This document shows, piece by piece, positions 1 to 7,810 of a DNA stretch of 29,042 nt. Positions within the stretch are counted from its first letter, which is position 1. Every line of letters begins with the position of its first letter. The notes under the pieces are model-generated. The model worked only from the letters and a program-made list of their open reading frames with translations. It was not told where the DNA came from and did not search any database. Where the stretch lies: assembly GCA_000434835.1 (NCBI GenBank), contig FR881488.1:1-29042 (forward strand), read 5' to 3'. Source of the stretch: Clostridium sp. CAG:594. Lineage in GTDB: Bacteria > Bacillota_I > Bacilli_A > RF39 > UBA660. Made by a program: the position numbers and the translations under genes.

Positions 1-2
1 TT

Positions 3-60
3 CTCCTTCTATTTTTATTATTACTTATTAATAATATCATATACCCCACTTTCCGGTCAA
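3..60 (-). promoter_or_regulatory. promoter and ribosome binding site of a gene off the left edge
   Basis: On the minus strand there is a -35 box TTGACC (55-60), an 18-base spacer and an extended -10 box TGATATTAT (31-39), followed by a short leader and an AAGGAG Shine-Dalgarno sequence at 3-8. The start codon would lie just left of base 1. The stretch from 1 to about 98 holds no gene of its own. Confidence 0.6.
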
Positions 61-90
61 TGTTTTAAATCTTATATGAAAACTCAAATG

Positions 91-119
91 TAAAGAAAAA
101 AGAACCCTCATGGATTCTT
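91..119 (-). terminator. intrinsic terminator after the 452-aa coiled-coil gene
   Basis: An 8-bp stem (100-107 with 112-119, one G-T wobble) with a 4-base loop overlaps the stop codon at 118-120. On the minus strand it is followed by a T-rich run. Confidence 0.65.
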
Positions 120-1476
120 ATTCTTCTGATTTTAATACTGCGTTTGCAAAAGGCATAACATCGTTTATTTTCTTATCCAATTCTTTTTGTCTTTCATCTA
201 ATTCTTTTTCTTTAGCATCTAATTCAGATTCAAACTTATCAAGTTCTTCTTTTTTATCATTAGAACTTTTAATTAAATCGTTAACAAACGATTCATCTTC
301 TTCTAATTTTTCCTTTTCAGATTCATATTTAGAAGTACGTTCATTTATGTCATTTAATCTATTAGTTAATCTTCTTATCATTTCTTCAACTATTTCTTTT
401 TCGTTAAATTCAGATTCCATAGTTTCAGTTTCTTTTTCTTCAGTAATTGGAGATACTGGAACAAATTCATCTTTAGTAGAAATAGGCTCTTCTTTTTTCA
501 TTTCTGGCATAGAAACAATTGGAGATTTTGCTATTTTTAGAATTTCCTCAACATCGTAAGGACGTTTAGATGGTTCTTCTTTTATTTCTACAGGAGTTAC
601 AGGCTTAACATCAGTAACTTCAGGAATGGATGGAATGTCAAGCGAAAAATTATCATCTTTCTTTTCTTCATCTTCAGTATTTATTTCAGATATATTATCA
701 CTTTGTTCTTTAACTTCAGGCATAACTGGAACCTCTGGTATTTCTGGAATAATAGGAGCATCCGGAACTACTGCCTCTGGAATAGGATTTATATCTGGAA
801 TAAATGGTTTAAAATCATCTTTAACTTCTTCTTTTACACTATCATTATCATAATCAATTGCAGCATTTAAAGATGAAGATACTTCACTTACAAAGTTATT
901 TAAGTATAAATTACTTATTTTTTCTAAAGCACTCTTAACTTGTTTATATATTTTTGATTTATAATCATTTATTAAAGTATTTAAACTTTCTTGATTAAAT
1001 GTTGCAACTCCGTTTAAATAGCTAACAAAACCATCAATAGTTTCTTCTATGTTTTCATTAACCCCTGCTGGATTAAAGAAATCTATTCTTTTAATTTTAA
1101 CTATTTCTAAATACTTATCATTTAAAAGATTATTTAAACTATTTGCAAACGAATCTTTTTCTTCCTTTGACTTAATATCAGCATTTTCTAATTTATCATT
1201 TATCTTTTCAACAAATTGTTCATTAACCGTTTCAACACTTCTTAAATCCTTAATAACATAAGATTCTATTATTCTTGATATAGGATTAACTAACTTTTCC
1301 TTTGACTCTGATAAAGTATTTGAAAAATCAGCAGTATAAGAAGATAGTGTTACAACATCTCCTACTAAAGACGTTGTAACTTCATCTATAGTACTATTTA
1401 ATGCTCTTAAAATAGATCTATATTCATTATTATTTTCACTTACCCTATCTAATACGCTATTTAATAACTTACTCAT
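118..1476 (-). CDS. coiled-coil protein with acidic, proline-rich linker
   Basis: I do not recognise a family. The 452-residue product has three visible parts: an alpha-helical N-terminal half (about 1-220); a low-complexity acidic linker rich in Pro, Glu and Val with repeated IPE/VPE-like units (about 220-370); and a C-terminal heptad-rich coiled coil (about 370-440) of Lys/Glu/Leu runs. There is no signal peptide or membrane helix, so it is probably cytoplasmic. Start choice: the frame is open to 1503, but a GGGAGGT Shine-Dalgarno sits 8 bases before the ATG at 1476, so MSKLLNSV is the likely N-terminus. It overlaps the end of the upstream coiled-coil gene by 8 bases (ATGAGTAA), so the two are translationally coupled. 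The shared architecture suggests a structural or scaffold pair. Function is unknown. Confidence 0.8.
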   Translation of the reverse strand: MSKLLNSVLDRVSENNNEYRSILRALNSTIDEVTTSLVGDVVTLSSYTADFSNTLSESKEKLVNPISRIIESYVIKDLRSVETVNEQFVEKINDKLENADIKSKEEKDSFANSLNNLLNDKYLEIVKIKRIDFFNPAGVNENIEETIDGFVSYLNGVATFNQESLNTLINDYKSKIYKQVKSALEKISNLYLNNFVSEVSSSLNAAIDYDNDSVKEEVKDDFKPFIPDINPIPEAVVPDAPIIPEIPEVPVMPEVKEQSDNISEINTEDEEKKDDNFSLDIPSIPEVTDVKPVTPVEIKEEPSKRPYDVEEILKIAKSPIVSMPEMKKEEPISTKDEFVPVSPITEEKETETMESEFNEKEIVEEMIRRLTNRLNDINERTSKYESEKEKLEEDESFVNDLIKSSNDKKEELDKFESELDAKEKELDERQKELDKKINDVMPFANAVLKSEE

Positions 1477-2506
1477 TTTCATTACCTCCCATATCATTTG
1501 CATCCTTAATTTTGTTTAGACCCTTAATTAATGGTTTCATATTAAGGAAAATAACTTCTGCTTCTGATAATTTAGAATTAAGTTCTACTTCTCTATTATT
1601 TAATTCTAGCTTTCTTTGAGATAATTTATTTTCTCTTTCTATATTAGCTTCTATGTTTTTATTTGTATCAGATAGTCTTCTTTCAACTTCTTCTTTATTT
1701 TTTTCTAACTTACTTTCTTTTCTAGATAACTTTTCTTCAGCTGTATTTAAGCTTAATATCATTTTATTGAATAAAGTCATATCATCATACTTTTCAAATT
1801 TAGATGAATTATCTTGAATGTTAACATTATTATTTACTTCTTCTATATTACTTACGTTTTCAAACATATTATCTTCCCCTTTATATTCTTCTATTTCTTC
1901 GTAATTAGATTCTTCTTTTATTTCTTTTTCTAATTCAATTACTAAAATATTTAAATAATTATTATCGGCATCACTAATCATTTGTTTTAAGTCTTTTTCT
2001 AAGTTATCTTTAAGATCACTTACTAACTTTTTAGCAGCATCCGACATAAACTTATTTTCTTCTATTTTAGGAATTATTTCTTTATCTACATATATCCTTA
2101 AATCATTTATAATTTCAGATAAATTCAAATCCTCCGTCATGTTAAGTTGATTAGAACTTTTATTATTTTCTAATTCTTTAATATATGTTTTCTTAAGTTT
2201 ATCCATTTTTATCTTTTTGTTTGCATAATCTTCTATAAAAGCATCATTTGTTATTTGAAGTGCTAATGAATCAATGAACAACTTTCTTTTTATCTTCTTT
2301 ATTATTGGTGTTTTAATTATTTCAGCAGTTTTATCTCGCAAAGCGTCTTCCTCTAAGGCGCCTCCTACCAAACTTACCATTTCCTCAGAAAAACGATATA
2401 TTCTGGTATTTATTACGTCTACCAAGGTCTTAGAGATAATTTCATCGTTTAGCGTACTACATTTTAGCAAAACACTATTTTTTATTTTCTCAATTGTACC
2501 TATCAC
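1469..2506 (-). CDS. coiled-coil protein, partner of the downstream gene
   Basis: Unrecognised 345-residue soluble protein. The N-terminal ~170 residues are charged and helical. An acidic, Asn-rich linker follows (about 195-230). The C-terminal third is a long coiled coil full of Glu/Lys/Arg heptads. Start is GTG at 2506, with AGGAGGT about 6 bases upstream. It has the same order of parts (helical head, acidic linker, coiled-coil tail) as the gene it overlaps by 8 bases, although sequence identity is low by eye. It is the first gene of a two-gene operon that ends at the terminator near base 100. A filament, polar scaffold or chromosome-associated role would fit, but nothing in the sequence proves one. 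Confidence 0.8.
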   Translation of the reverse strand: MIGTIEKIKNSVLLKCSTLNDEIISKTLVDVINTRIYRFSEEMVSLVGGALEEDALRDKTAEIIKTPIIKKIKRKLFIDSLALQITNDAFIEDYANKKIKMDKLKKTYIKELENNKSSNQLNMTEDLNLSEIINDLRIYVDKEIIPKIEENKFMSDAAKKLVSDLKDNLEKDLKQMISDADNNYLNILVIELEKEIKEESNYEEIEEYKGEDNMFENVSNIEEVNNNVNIQDNSSKFEKYDDMTLFNKMILSLNTAEEKLSRKESKLEKNKEEVERRLSDTNKNIEANIERENKLSQRKLELNNREVELNSKLSEAEVIFLNMKPLIKGLNKIKDANDMGGNENE

Positions 2507-2569
2507 AACTAACCTCCTATTCTTAAACCCCTTTTTAATATGAAAGCTATAAGTTATTTACTCTCTCAT

Positions 2570-2598
2570 ATTATAACTATTAACATTCTATCACAAAA
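2570..2598 (-). promoter_or_regulatory. putative promoter of the coiled-coil operon
   Basis: A consensus -10 TATAAT (2570-2575, minus strand) lies about 64 bases before the GTG start. The -35 region is weak and falls inside the T-run of the preceding terminator. Confidence 0.4.
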
Positions 2599-2628
2599 AA
2601 AGATAAATTTAAACAATAAATTCATCTT
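2594..2628 (-). terminator. intrinsic terminator after the YfhO-like gene
   Basis: A 12-bp stem (2600-2611 with 2617-2628, one G-T wobble) with a 5-base loop is followed on the minus strand by seven T. The stop codon of the gene (2609-2611) is inside the stem. Confidence 0.75.
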
Positions 2629-5188
2629 TTCTCGTATTTTTATTTTTACCTTTTTTAAGCAAAATGTTATACATAATAAATATTACTAAAGAAATCATAG
2701 ATACAATAAGGCCTTCCTTCATTTTCTTTGGATAATAAATCATCTTAATATCATGAGTCCCACGCTTTATATCACAAGATAAAAACGCTGTTAAAGTCTT
2801 ATAAGTTTTTACTTTTTTACCATCTACGTAAATACTCCATCCATCATCATAAGAAATAGTTGTAAATAATGTTTTATCTTCACTTACAGTTATTGTTCCA
2901 TTTATTTTTGTATCGTTATAGCTTGTTACCGTAAGCATGTTATCCTTTATTTTACTATAGAATTTTTCAAATGAATCTTTATTTAAATAGTATGCATAAA
3001 AGTATATAAAACCATCATCTTCCTTATCAAAAGTCATTCTAACATTAACCTTATCATCCATTAAATTACCTAAGTCTAAAACGTAATATTCATCAGAAGT
3101 TATTGAGTGATACTTATCATTTACAGTGAAACTGGTCATATTACTTCCACCAACATATAAATAAATATTATCTTTTTTTGCATTATCAAGTGTTACGGTA
3201 AGTTCTTTTGATCCACCATCTAATTTATAATTATACTCACCATTTGCGTATGATCCAGATAAGTTATGGACCTTACCACCCGATACGCTATCTACTTTAA
3301 TTTTTTCAAAAATATCATTTACACCATACGCACTAGATACAAAATTACTTTGGTTTAAGAACGGATTATACGAAATTAAATCAAGACTTTTTATATCATT
3401 ACTTACTGCGTACGCTACCTGCGATGAATAGTTATAACCTATAGCATTGTAAGAATCCTTAGAGTAAATAGGAACGTAATATTCATTTTCTATATAATCT
3501 CCCAATAAATATTTTATATTAAACATGGTATTATAAACTGGCGTATTATAATCCTTATAATAATAGCTGTTGATGTTATTTCCTGCAAGTCCTAAATTTC
3601 TTTGAGCTTTAGCAGTACTTTCATAAGCCATTGAAGTAAATGTTGATATACCACTATAATTATACCAAGCGCCATCATTAAGCGTTAAATAATCAGTTTT
3701 CTCTATTCTATATAAGTCATTATCATCCTTTTTTATTTTACTAATTAAACTTTGATATGGCTTTTTATCACTCATAAAGTTTTTAATATCATGATTAATA
3801 TCCCAGTTTATACATATACCATATATTACCTCAAACATAACCGTTATGGTAAATATAGGATATATCAATCTTTTATTACCCTTTATCTTAAACAAGATAA
3901 TTATTAAATAATACAAAACAAGAAGAATAAGACAAATTATTGTTTTTGTATCATTTATGTTTTCAAAACCAAGTTTATTTGAGACTAAAACCAATATAAA
4001 TATTATTCCAAACGAAATACTTAACATAAATATATTCACGTCTTTTATTCTTAAAATAGAATAATATCCAAGTGTAATTAAAACAAATACATAAATGAAT
4101 GAATACCTATAAGGAAGGTCATTTGGAACGTGAAAAGCATGCCATACAAAGTCCAATGTTGTTACGTTAAACGAAAAGAAAAAGAAAAGAATTATTAGTA
4201 AAGACATTATCTTAAATTTTAAATTAATCTTTTTATTCATGAATATAAGTAGTATTAAAACTAACGTAAGCATTCCTGGATATACGTTTGGAAGCGGCAG
4301 CGTATCACTTGCAAAAACGGTTCTGTTAACACCAGTAAAATGATTAAATATAAAGTCTGATATCTTAAACGAAGAAGAAAGTTCTGGAAAAGTATCACCA
4401 GTTGCAGAAATAGATGAAAGTGAGTGTGCTAGTGGAATTAGCATAAACGAAACTAATCCCGCTGCTAAAACGGATGATAGTGCAAACATTAAAATCTTTT
4501 TTAATATGTTTTTTATTTTAAAGTTTCCTCTATATATAAATAAGCCTATAAAATAAATAACACTAAATATACATATCATATAAGATATAAAGTAATTAGC
4601 AAAAAGCATAATAGCAAGAAATACTATGTAGACTACCGGATTATCTTCATCTATTATTTTATTTATACCAAGCATTATAAGTGGTAAAAACGCCATTCCA
4701 TCAAGCCACATTATATTCCAGTAATACGCACAAAAATATCCTGAAAAAGCATATAAGACGCCGAATAAACAAGTTAATAAGCCATCTTTTTTAAATGTCT
4801 TTTTAAGATAATAACTCATAGAAACTGATGCAAAAACAGCCTTTAAACCTATTATTATGGAAAACGCCATAACTATGTTTTCCTTTTTAAATAAAAATAA
4901 AATAATGTTAAACGGACTTGATAAATAATTTAAAAAGTTCCTGTAAAAAGGAAGCCCTCCCGCCGTATTAAAAGAATATAAAAGAGAACTTCCCTCTTTT
5001 ACCCTGTCATATAACTCGTTTAATAAAGGACCATATTGATGATAAAAATCAACGTCTAGCATCGAGTTATTACCAAATGGTGCTATCTTATTTACCGTGT
5101 ATATAATTGATACACAAACAAGTGAAATAAGACCCGTTAAAATGGTCCATTTATTACTATTTATAAATTTTAAAAGTTTATCTTTCAT
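2609..5188 (-). CDS. YfhO-family multi-pass membrane protein (GT-C-type glycosyltransferase)
   Basis: 859 residues with about a dozen hydrophobic segments over residues 1-450 and another near the C-terminus (about 830-850), with a large presumably extracytoplasmic domain between. The N-terminal region carries the family signature: first helix, then DVDFYHQYGPLL, then the SFNTAGGLPFYRN region and a second helix. Known for the family: YfhO works with a CsbB-type flippase-linked glycosyltransferase and GtcA to add sugars to lipoteichoic or wall teichoic acid outside the membrane in Bacillus and Listeria. No csbB or gtcA partner is in this window, so the acceptor here is unknown. It is transcribed alone, from a promoter whose -10 box lies 6 bases before the ribosome binding site, and ends at a strong terminator. 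Family call is firm; substrate is not. Confidence 0.88.
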   Translation of the reverse strand: MKDKLLKFINSNKWTILTGLISLVCVSIIYTVNKIAPFGNNSMLDVDFYHQYGPLLNELYDRVKEGSSLLYSFNTAGGLPFYRNFLNYLSSPFNIILFLFKKENIVMAFSIIIGLKAVFASVSMSYYLKKTFKKDGLLTCLFGVLYAFSGYFCAYYWNIMWLDGMAFLPLIMLGINKIIDEDNPVVYIVFLAIMLFANYFISYMICIFSVIYFIGLFIYRGNFKIKNILKKILMFALSSVLAAGLVSFMLIPLAHSLSSISATGDTFPELSSSFKISDFIFNHFTGVNRTVFASDTLPLPNVYPGMLTLVLILLIFMNKKINLKFKIMSLLIILFFFFSFNVTTLDFVWHAFHVPNDLPYRYSFIYVFVLITLGYYSILRIKDVNIFMLSISFGIIFILVLVSNKLGFENINDTKTIICLILLVLYYLIIILFKIKGNKRLIYPIFTITVMFEVIYGICINWDINHDIKNFMSDKKPYQSLISKIKKDDNDLYRIEKTDYLTLNDGAWYNYSGISTFTSMAYESTAKAQRNLGLAGNNINSYYYKDYNTPVYNTMFNIKYLLGDYIENEYYVPIYSKDSYNAIGYNYSSQVAYAVSNDIKSLDLISYNPFLNQSNFVSSAYGVNDIFEKIKVDSVSGGKVHNLSGSYANGEYNYKLDGGSKELTVTLDNAKKDNIYLYVGGSNMTSFTVNDKYHSITSDEYYVLDLGNLMDDKVNVRMTFDKEDDGFIYFYAYYLNKDSFEKFYSKIKDNMLTVTSYNDTKINGTITVSEDKTLFTTISYDDGWSIYVDGKKVKTYKTLTAFLSCDIKRGTHDIKMIYYPKKMKEGLIVSMISLVIFIMYNILLKKGKNKNTRKDEFIV

Positions 5189-5212
5189 ATCATCACCATA
5201 AAAATGATAACA
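5186..5212 (-). promoter_or_regulatory. ultra-short-leader promoter of the YfhO-like gene
   Basis: Extended -10 TGTTATCAT (TATCAT at 5204-5209), 6 bases, GGTGAT (5192-5197), 3 bases, then ATG (5186-5188). Transcription would start at or next to the first G of GGTGAT, giving a leader of about 9 bases. No good -35 box is seen. Confidence 0.45.
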
Positions 5213-5234
5213 TAATTTACCAAATTTAGAAAGA

Positions 5235-5966
5235 TTATTCTAGCACATTTTTTATTACGCTATCCCTCTTTTCATAAATTACTAGCTTTTCATTTACATC
5301 TACCGTTGCAAGTAATATGTCTTTAATATTTTTACCAGATACCTTTAACTGTTTTAATAGCCATGCTCTATCTTTATTTATGTTAGATAAATTCTTTTTC
5401 ATTATCTTACCATCAATTATAACGTTTGCTACCAAGCCTTCTTTAGAAGCCTTTAAATTCATATCTTTAACAGTTACAGGATTATTTTCTTCCTTTAACA
5501 TAAAACTTATTTTTCCGTTAGCTTCCATAAGCGCATACTTTATTTTGCTCACGTCGAAATATCCAGCTATTCTAGTTGTTTCTAAAAAGTCATTTATATC
5601 CATTTTTACCCTTTTTAAGTTTTTATATACAAATCTACCATTTTCCATTAGTATCGTTGGACTTCCCATAAAAATTCTTCTAAGAATTATGCTTTTCATA
5701 GTAAGAATAGAAACCAATACCGCAACAAAACCAAATATTAACACGCCAAAAAGCCCATTTAATACTTGTGTGTCTGTACTAGTCGTCATTTCCGCCGCAA
5801 AATTACCAATAGAAATACTTATTACGTAATCAAATAAACTAAGTTCTGAGACCTGTTTCTTACCAATAAGTTTGGTCATAAAAAACAAAAATACTAAAGA
5901 GACAATAGCTCTTTCTGATACTAACATTATTTCATTCCAATTAGTATTTATTATATCTTTTATCAT
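5235..5966 (-). CDS. DUF421 (YetF-like) membrane protein
   Basis: 243 residues. The first ~95 hold about three hydrophobic segments, including the conserved block TKLIGKKQVSELSLFDYVIS followed by an ISIGNFAAEMTT-like stretch; the C-terminal ~150 form the soluble DUF421 region. In Bacillus, YetF-type proteins are membrane proteins and some relatives affect spore germination, but no activity is established, so no role is assigned. The frame extends to a GTG at 5975, but an AGGTG Shine-Dalgarno lies 6 bases before the ATG at 5966, which I take as start. It stands alone between the terminator at 6012-6034 and the YfhO promoter. Confidence 0.85.
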   Translation of the reverse strand: MIKDIINTNWNEIMLVSERAIVSLVFLFFMTKLIGKKQVSELSLFDYVISISIGNFAAEMTTSTDTQVLNGLFGVLIFGFVAVLVSILTMKSIILRRIFMGSPTILMENGRFVYKNLKRVKMDINDFLETTRIAGYFDVSKIKYALMEANGKISFMLKEENNPVTVKDMNLKASKEGLVANVIIDGKIMKKNLSNINKDRAWLLKQLKVSGKNIKDILLATVDVNEKLVIYEKRDSVIKNVLE

Positions 5967-6011
5967 AAGTTTCACCTATTTATATGGTTAACAAAAAATA
6001 ATGTAATATAC

Positions 6012-6034
6012 AAAAAAAAGAGCCTTAAGCTCTT
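6012..6034 (-). terminator. intrinsic terminator after the VGRP membrane-protein pair
   Basis: Perfect 6-bp stem AAGAGC/GCTCTT (6018-6023, 6029-6034), 5-base loop, then eight T on the minus strand. It overlaps the stop codon of the 127-aa gene. Confidence 0.75.
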
Positions 6035-6416
6035 ACTTTAAACATTTATAATCAGTATCTTTAGTCTTATAACATACATCTATACTTTTATAATTTTTTA
6101 CGTCTACTTTTATACTTTCATCTTCTTTTGCAAGTTCAACATAACTATTATCATCTAGTTTATATTTCATATTAGTAACCAAAGGTCCACAATCGATTTT
6201 TTTATTTTTAACAACACAAGATCTAATATGATCATTATAAACAGTTCCAACACTATATTTTGGATTAAAATCCATCATTATTATGTTATAGCCAATTACA
6301 CCTACTATTGCTATTACAGCAAGTACAAATAATCCAACAAATATTGATTCCTTCTTAGTTTTTGAATCTGCTAATCTTGGTCTTCCTACCTTATTCTTTT
6401 CTTCTTTTTTTGCCAT
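6033..6416 (-). CDS. small single-pass membrane protein with AT-hook-like VGRP motif
   Basis: 127 residues, unrecognised family. Order: basic N-terminus with KNKVGRPRLADSKTKK (about 8-23), one hydrophobic helix (about 25-46), then a ~75-residue outside domain with three Cys (in DHIRSCVV, KIDCGP and DVCYKTK) plus a Cys near the end. By the positive-inside rule the VGRP segment faces the cytoplasm. The same segment occurs in the gene just upstream and in the 60-aa protein at 24.6 kb. Start: ATG at 6416, 1 base after the upstream stop, with its GAGGAGG site inside the upstream gene's end; the frame itself is open further. Co-transcribed and coupled with the Ig-like protein. Function unknown. Confidence 0.75.
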   Translation of the reverse strand: MAKKEEKNKVGRPRLADSKTKKESIFVGLFVLAVIAIVGVIGYNIIMMDFNPKYSVGTVYNDHIRSCVVKNKKIDCGPLVTNMKYKLDDNSYVELAKEDESIKVDVKNYKSIDVCYKTKDTDYKCLK

Positions 6417-6417
6417 T

Positions 6418-7482
6418 TTAATTTTCCTCCTCACTACTAGTTGTTGATACTATTCCTTTTTCGATTATAGTACTTTTAGTTATTGTCTTTAGTCTATTAG
6501 TACCATCTATTTTATACTCTACGTTGAAGTAAATTACTCTTGTTACATCACTTTCTTCAAACAAAACGGTATCTGCTAAACTACTAGAATCAAGTCCTAT
6601 ATAACTTCCATTTCCTATCTTGTAAGCTATGTTTGTAACACTTGCATTACTACAAGTTATGTCATATTTAGCTTGATTTGATTTAACATCTTTTAAATTA
6701 AGTGTGCAACTTCCTATAGGTTCAGTTTTTTTGACAGTAGAAGTTTTATATGTTTTAGTAGAATATTTAGATACTTTACTATTATTAGCATAGTAAACAA
6801 CCTTAAAAGTTATTCCTTTTTTTATTTGTTCATTTGAAAACTTAATCTCATCACTACTTTTTTTAGTAAGTAGTTTTTCATAGTTTTCTTCTCCAACTTT
6901 ATACTGTATTTCTTTTATTTTAGCATTATTACATCCTATGTTATAAGATATACCGTAACTTGTTTTAGAAAGTGATGTAAACGAACACTTGCCTTCAGCA
7001 TTCTTTATTACTTTAACGTTAAAGAAAGTACTTAAATTACTACCATCTTTAGTAGTTGCTGTTATAATTGCATTACCTTCTTTTAGAGCTGTTACTTTTC
7101 CAGAAGAGTCTACCTGTGCTACTTTTTCATCAGATGAAGTATAAGAAATATCTTTATTATAAGCATTTGCAGGTAACACCGTTAAATACACTTTTCTAGC
7201 TGTTCCAGCTTTTATTGTTATATCTTTAACAAGTGGGCTTATTTCTTCTACTAAAACATTTTTATTTGTATTATTTTGTACAACAGAACCCTTTAAATTT
7301 AAGTTTCTAAATCCAAATAAAGTTCCATATCCAAAAATTAATAGTAAAATAACAAAAGTAAAAGATATACTTGCAATTATTAAAGATTTTTTCTTAGTTT
7401 TTTTATCAGCAAGCTTTGGTCTACCAACAGGATTTTTACTATTATCTTCAAAACCTAAATACTCTACTATTTCTTTCTTCAT
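6418..7482 (-). CDS. membrane-anchored protein with bacterial Ig-like (Big_2) domain and VGRP motif
   Basis: 354 residues. Cytoplasmic N-terminus with SKNPVGRPKLADKKTKKKS (about 15-33), one membrane helix (about 34-57), then an outside region. Residues about 80-155 are a Big_2 Ig-like domain: KAGTARKVYLTVLPANA, then SSDEKVAQVDSSGKVTALKE, then GNAIITATTKDGS, the usual Big_2 pattern. Two similar ~75-residue modules follow, each with a paired-Cys pattern (GKCSFTS...IGCNN and GSCTLNL...ITCSN), so they are an internal repeat. Likely a surface protein held by its N-terminal helix. The ATG at 7482 (GGAG 8 bases upstream) is preferred over the GTG at 7491. First gene of a two-gene operon. Ligand unknown. 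Confidence 0.82.
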   Translation of the reverse strand: MKKEIVEYLGFEDNSKNPVGRPKLADKKTKKKSLIIASISFTFVILLLIFGYGTLFGFRNLNLKGSVVQNNTNKNVLVEEISPLVKDITIKAGTARKVYLTVLPANAYNKDISYTSSDEKVAQVDSSGKVTALKEGNAIITATTKDGSNLSTFFNVKVIKNAEGKCSFTSLSKTSYGISYNIGCNNAKIKEIQYKVGEENYEKLLTKKSSDEIKFSNEQIKKGITFKVVYYANNSKVSKYSTKTYKTSTVKKTEPIGSCTLNLKDVKSNQAKYDITCSNASVTNIAYKIGNGSYIGLDSSSLADTVLFEESDVTRVIYFNVEYKIDGTNRLKTITKSTIIEKGIVSTTSSEEEN

Positions 7483-7547
7483 ATTTCTCACTCCATATAG
7501 TATTCTCTATTAAAATATTATCATTAAAAATATTCCCAGTAAACAAA

Positions 7548-7578
7548 ATTATATACGTAGTGTAAAGTTAAATGACAA
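7548..7578 (-). promoter_or_regulatory. promoter of the Ig-like/VGRP operon
   Basis: Minus strand: -35 TTGTCA (7573-7578, 5 of 6 consensus) and -10 TATAAT (7548-7553) at 19 bases, or TATATA at 17 bases. It sits immediately after the terminator of the upstream unit. Confidence 0.5.
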
Positions 7579-7579
7579 G

Positions 7580-7603
7580 AAAAAACAAGTCTTTTTAGAC
7601 TTG
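7580..7603 (-). terminator. intrinsic terminator after the lectin-like gene and paralogue remnant
   Basis: Perfect stem CAAGTCT/AGACTTG (7586-7603), 4-base loop, followed on the minus strand by six T. It lies 8 bases beyond the stop codon of the paralogue remnant, so it was probably that gene's original terminator. Confidence 0.75.
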
Positions 7604-7611
7604 CATATTTT

Positions 7612-7671
7612 TTATATTTCTGATTTAGAAATTGTTATAACTGGACGTGCAAGAAAACCAAGCGTCTTATT
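7612..7671 (-). pseudogene. 3' remnant of a second lectin-like gene
   Basis: Reading the minus strand from 7671, about 18 codons are open and end KTLGFLARPVITISKSEI-stop. This closely matches the C-terminus of the intact gene upstream (SLRPVIIISKSDI-stop): same RPVI-ISKS core and same length to the stop. Upstream of it the frame is stopped at once (TAA at 7672-7674) and no start is seen, so this is the decayed tail of a paralogue. At the DNA level the two tails differ at most third positions, so it is not a recent copy of the current 3' end. Confidence 0.7.
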
Positions 7672-7686
7672 TTAACACTATCCTAT

Positions 7687-7810
7687 ATTATTAAAATTAA
7701 TAATACCATTTTTCGCTTTATGTCACGCTTTTTTTCAAAAGCATGACACATTTTTGGTGCTTGCCTCTTCCAGAAATTAGCACCTATAAATCATTCTTAC
7801 GAATGATTTA
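7687..7810 (-). repeat. cluster of four inverted repeats behind the lectin-like gene
   Basis: In transcript order: (1) 7787-7810, perfect 10-bp arms TAAATCATTC/GAATGATTTA with loop GTAA, covering the stop codon; (2) 7756-7784, GGTGC/GCACC around a 19-base loop; (3) 7721-7748, 12-bp stem with one T-G wobble and loop GAAA on the minus strand; (4) 7687-7704, 8-bp arms ATTATTAA/TTAATAAT with a 2-base centre. None is followed by a T-run, so they are not terminators. The 7501-7807 interval otherwise holds only the paralogue tail, a terminator and a promoter. Confidence 0.7.

Noticed and set aside
7721..7748. Hairpin considered as a transcription terminator
   Set aside because: On the minus strand it is followed by TAAAGCG, not by a T-run; a proper terminator lies further on at 7580-7603.
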